The notes under the pieces were generated by a model. The model was given only the letters and a program-made list of their open reading frames with translations. It was not told the DNA's origin and searched no databases. A DNA stretch of 16,884 nucleotides from Methanobacteriota archaeon (GTDB taxonomy: Archaea > Thermoplasmatota > Poseidoniia > Poseidoniales > Poseidoniaceae), in the NCBI GenBank assembly GCA_011525095.1, contig WTIV01000030.1:1-16884 (forward strand), written 5' to 3'. A program made the translations under genes and the position numbers. This document shows positions 15,688-16,884 of this stretch, one piece after another (positions within the stretch are counted from its first letter, which is position 1; each line of letters begins with the position of its first letter).

Positions 15688-16884
15688 TTCTGTTGCTACA
15701 ACCCATCTGGGGGATCGCTCGGCTCGAGTACCGAAGAAGGTCGTGACAAGCTGCGATAAGCTGCGGGGAGGCGCATGAGTGCCTAGGATCCGCAGATAGC
15801 TGAATGGGACTTCCTATCCCTTAGGGGATAATCGCAATAGCGATAGGGAACCCCCCGAATTGAAGCATCTTAGTAGGGGGAGGAAAAGAAATCAATGAGA
15901 CTCCGTGAGTAGTGGCGAACGAAAACGGAATAGGACAAACCGAATCTCGACTGGAAACTGAGAGACATGTGGTGTGACCATTTATCGCCTAAGTCACTGA
16001 AATAGAAGTCGTCTGGAATGACACAGCCATAGAGGGTGAAAGTCCCGTATATGTAGGTGATACGGCCACGTAATGAGTCAGGAGTAGCATGCGTTGGATA
16101 TCGCGTGTGAAGACGGGAGGCAGGAACTTCCAATCCTAAGTATAGCTCGAGACCGATAGTTTACAAGTAACGTGAGTGAAAGCTGAAAAGAATCCTTAGC
16201 GGGATGTGAAAAGAACGTGAAACCAGATGGGTACAGGCTGAATAGGCGTGAAAGCGAAGATATGAGCAGCGTCTATTCGTGCGTTTCGAAAAATGCCCCA
16301 GGGAGTCTTGATCATTGGCGAGGTTAAGGAGTTGATCTCCGTAGCCGAAGGGAAACCGACAAGTCCGCAGCAGTTTACTGTGAGGGACGAAGTGTGCTCG
16401 CTTGGAGTCAATGGTGGAAGACCTGAAGCCCGACGATCTATGCCTGGCCAGATTGAAGCCCGTTGAAAGATGGGTGGAGGATCGCACCGTTGCTGATCTG
16501 CAAATCGCTCGGACGAGCTGGGTATAGGGGTGAAAGTCCAATCGAGTTGGGCAATAGCAGGTTCCGCGTGAAACTACTCGTAGGTAGACGTTCGTGGAGA
16601 TAGATTACGCTGTAGAGCACTGATTGTGCATTTAGGGGAAGCGATTCCTCGGTGTGCTGCCAAACTCCGAAGGTGTAATCGTTGTAGATACGAGCAGTGA
16701 GTGATGGTGGGTAAGCTACCATTACAAAAGGTGAACAAACCAGCCTGAAGTTAAGGTCCCTAAATATCAGTTAAGTGTCACAGACAAACCGTGTCCGTGG
16801 TCGAAAACAACCAGAAGGTGGGCTTAGAGGCAGCCATCCTTGAAAGAGTTCGTAACAGATCACTGGTCTAGCTTGCGGGCCGGG
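15688..16884 (+). rRNA. 23S ribosomal RNA, 5' part (cut by the window end)
   Basis: Large-subunit rRNA. The 5' region reads GGGGATCGCTCGGCTCGAG, then AAGCTGCGATAAGCTGCGGG, matching the archaeal 23S domain I start. Further conserved blocks follow: GTGAGTGAAAGCTGAAAAGAA near 16170, GTGAAACC near 16217, and GGGGTGAAAGTCCAATCGAG near 16527. The GTPase-associated centre bound by protein L11 is at about 16811-16867 (GGCTTAGAGGCAGCCATCC, CGTAACAGATCACTGGT). The 5' end is set from the distance to the GGGGATCG block in E. coli and halophile 23S, so it may be off by about 15 bases. About 1.2 kb of the ~2.9 kb gene is present. No intron was seen in this part. Open frames on the minus strand across it are chance. 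Confidence 0.96.

Noticed and set aside
15870..16722. Several minus-strand open frames of 71-126 residues
   Set aside because: They lie wholly inside conserved 23S rRNA sequence and show no protein-family features.
1..16884. CRISPR arrays, insertion sequences, integrase or phage genes
   Set aside because: No regularly spaced repeats, transposase motifs or attachment-site repeats were seen; the region looks like ordinary chromosome.

Overview
The window looks like a chromosome segment from a marine planktonic euryarchaeon of the Thermoplasmatota, most likely Marine Group II (Candidatus Poseidoniales). This is a judgement from content, not a database match. Archaeal marks are the archaeal-type phenylalanyl-tRNA synthetase beta chain, the type II (archaeal) GAPDH with its SCNTTGL active site, RNase P protein Rpp21, an archaeal YhbY-type RNA-binding protein, a PGF-CTERM surface-anchoring tail, and an archaeal-like 23S rRNA. 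The 23S gene starts after a protein gene and its own TATA-like box, with no 16S in front. That unlinked arrangement is typical of the Thermoplasma branch.

Layout. Positions 1-1767 (+): the 3' part of a fasciclin-cupredoxin surface protein with a PGF-CTERM tail, then an unrecognised membrane-anchored secreted protein. Positions 1764-4947 (-): a two-gene operon of an unusual glutamate-synthase-related protein (GXGXG domain first) and pheT. Positions 5058-10920 (+): archaeal gap, then a very large secreted subtilisin-family protease with Ig-like repeats, a membrane anchor and a proline-rich cytoplasmic tail. Positions 10947-15384 (+): a tightly packed run of adk (long zinc form), rnp4, a YhbY protein, an ArsB/NhaD-type ion transporter and a zinc-ribbon/TPR protein. 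Positions 15385-15687: an inverted repeat, a TATA-like box and a structured leader. Positions 15688-16884: the first ~1.2 kb of 23S rRNA, cut by the window end.

How the genes work together. There are two main themes. One is the cell surface and protein or peptide use (copper protein, large ecto-protease, secreted protein), which fits a protein-degrading heterotroph. The other is core information processing (pheT, rnp4, YhbY, 23S) mixed with central metabolism (gap, adk). The points most worth a second look are the reversed and degenerate glutamate-synthase-like protein, the protease with Asp at the oxyanion-hole position and an aromatic cytoplasmic tail motif, and the stand-alone 23S promoter with its palindrome and folded leader. 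No tRNA, CRISPR array, insertion sequence or integrase was seen.
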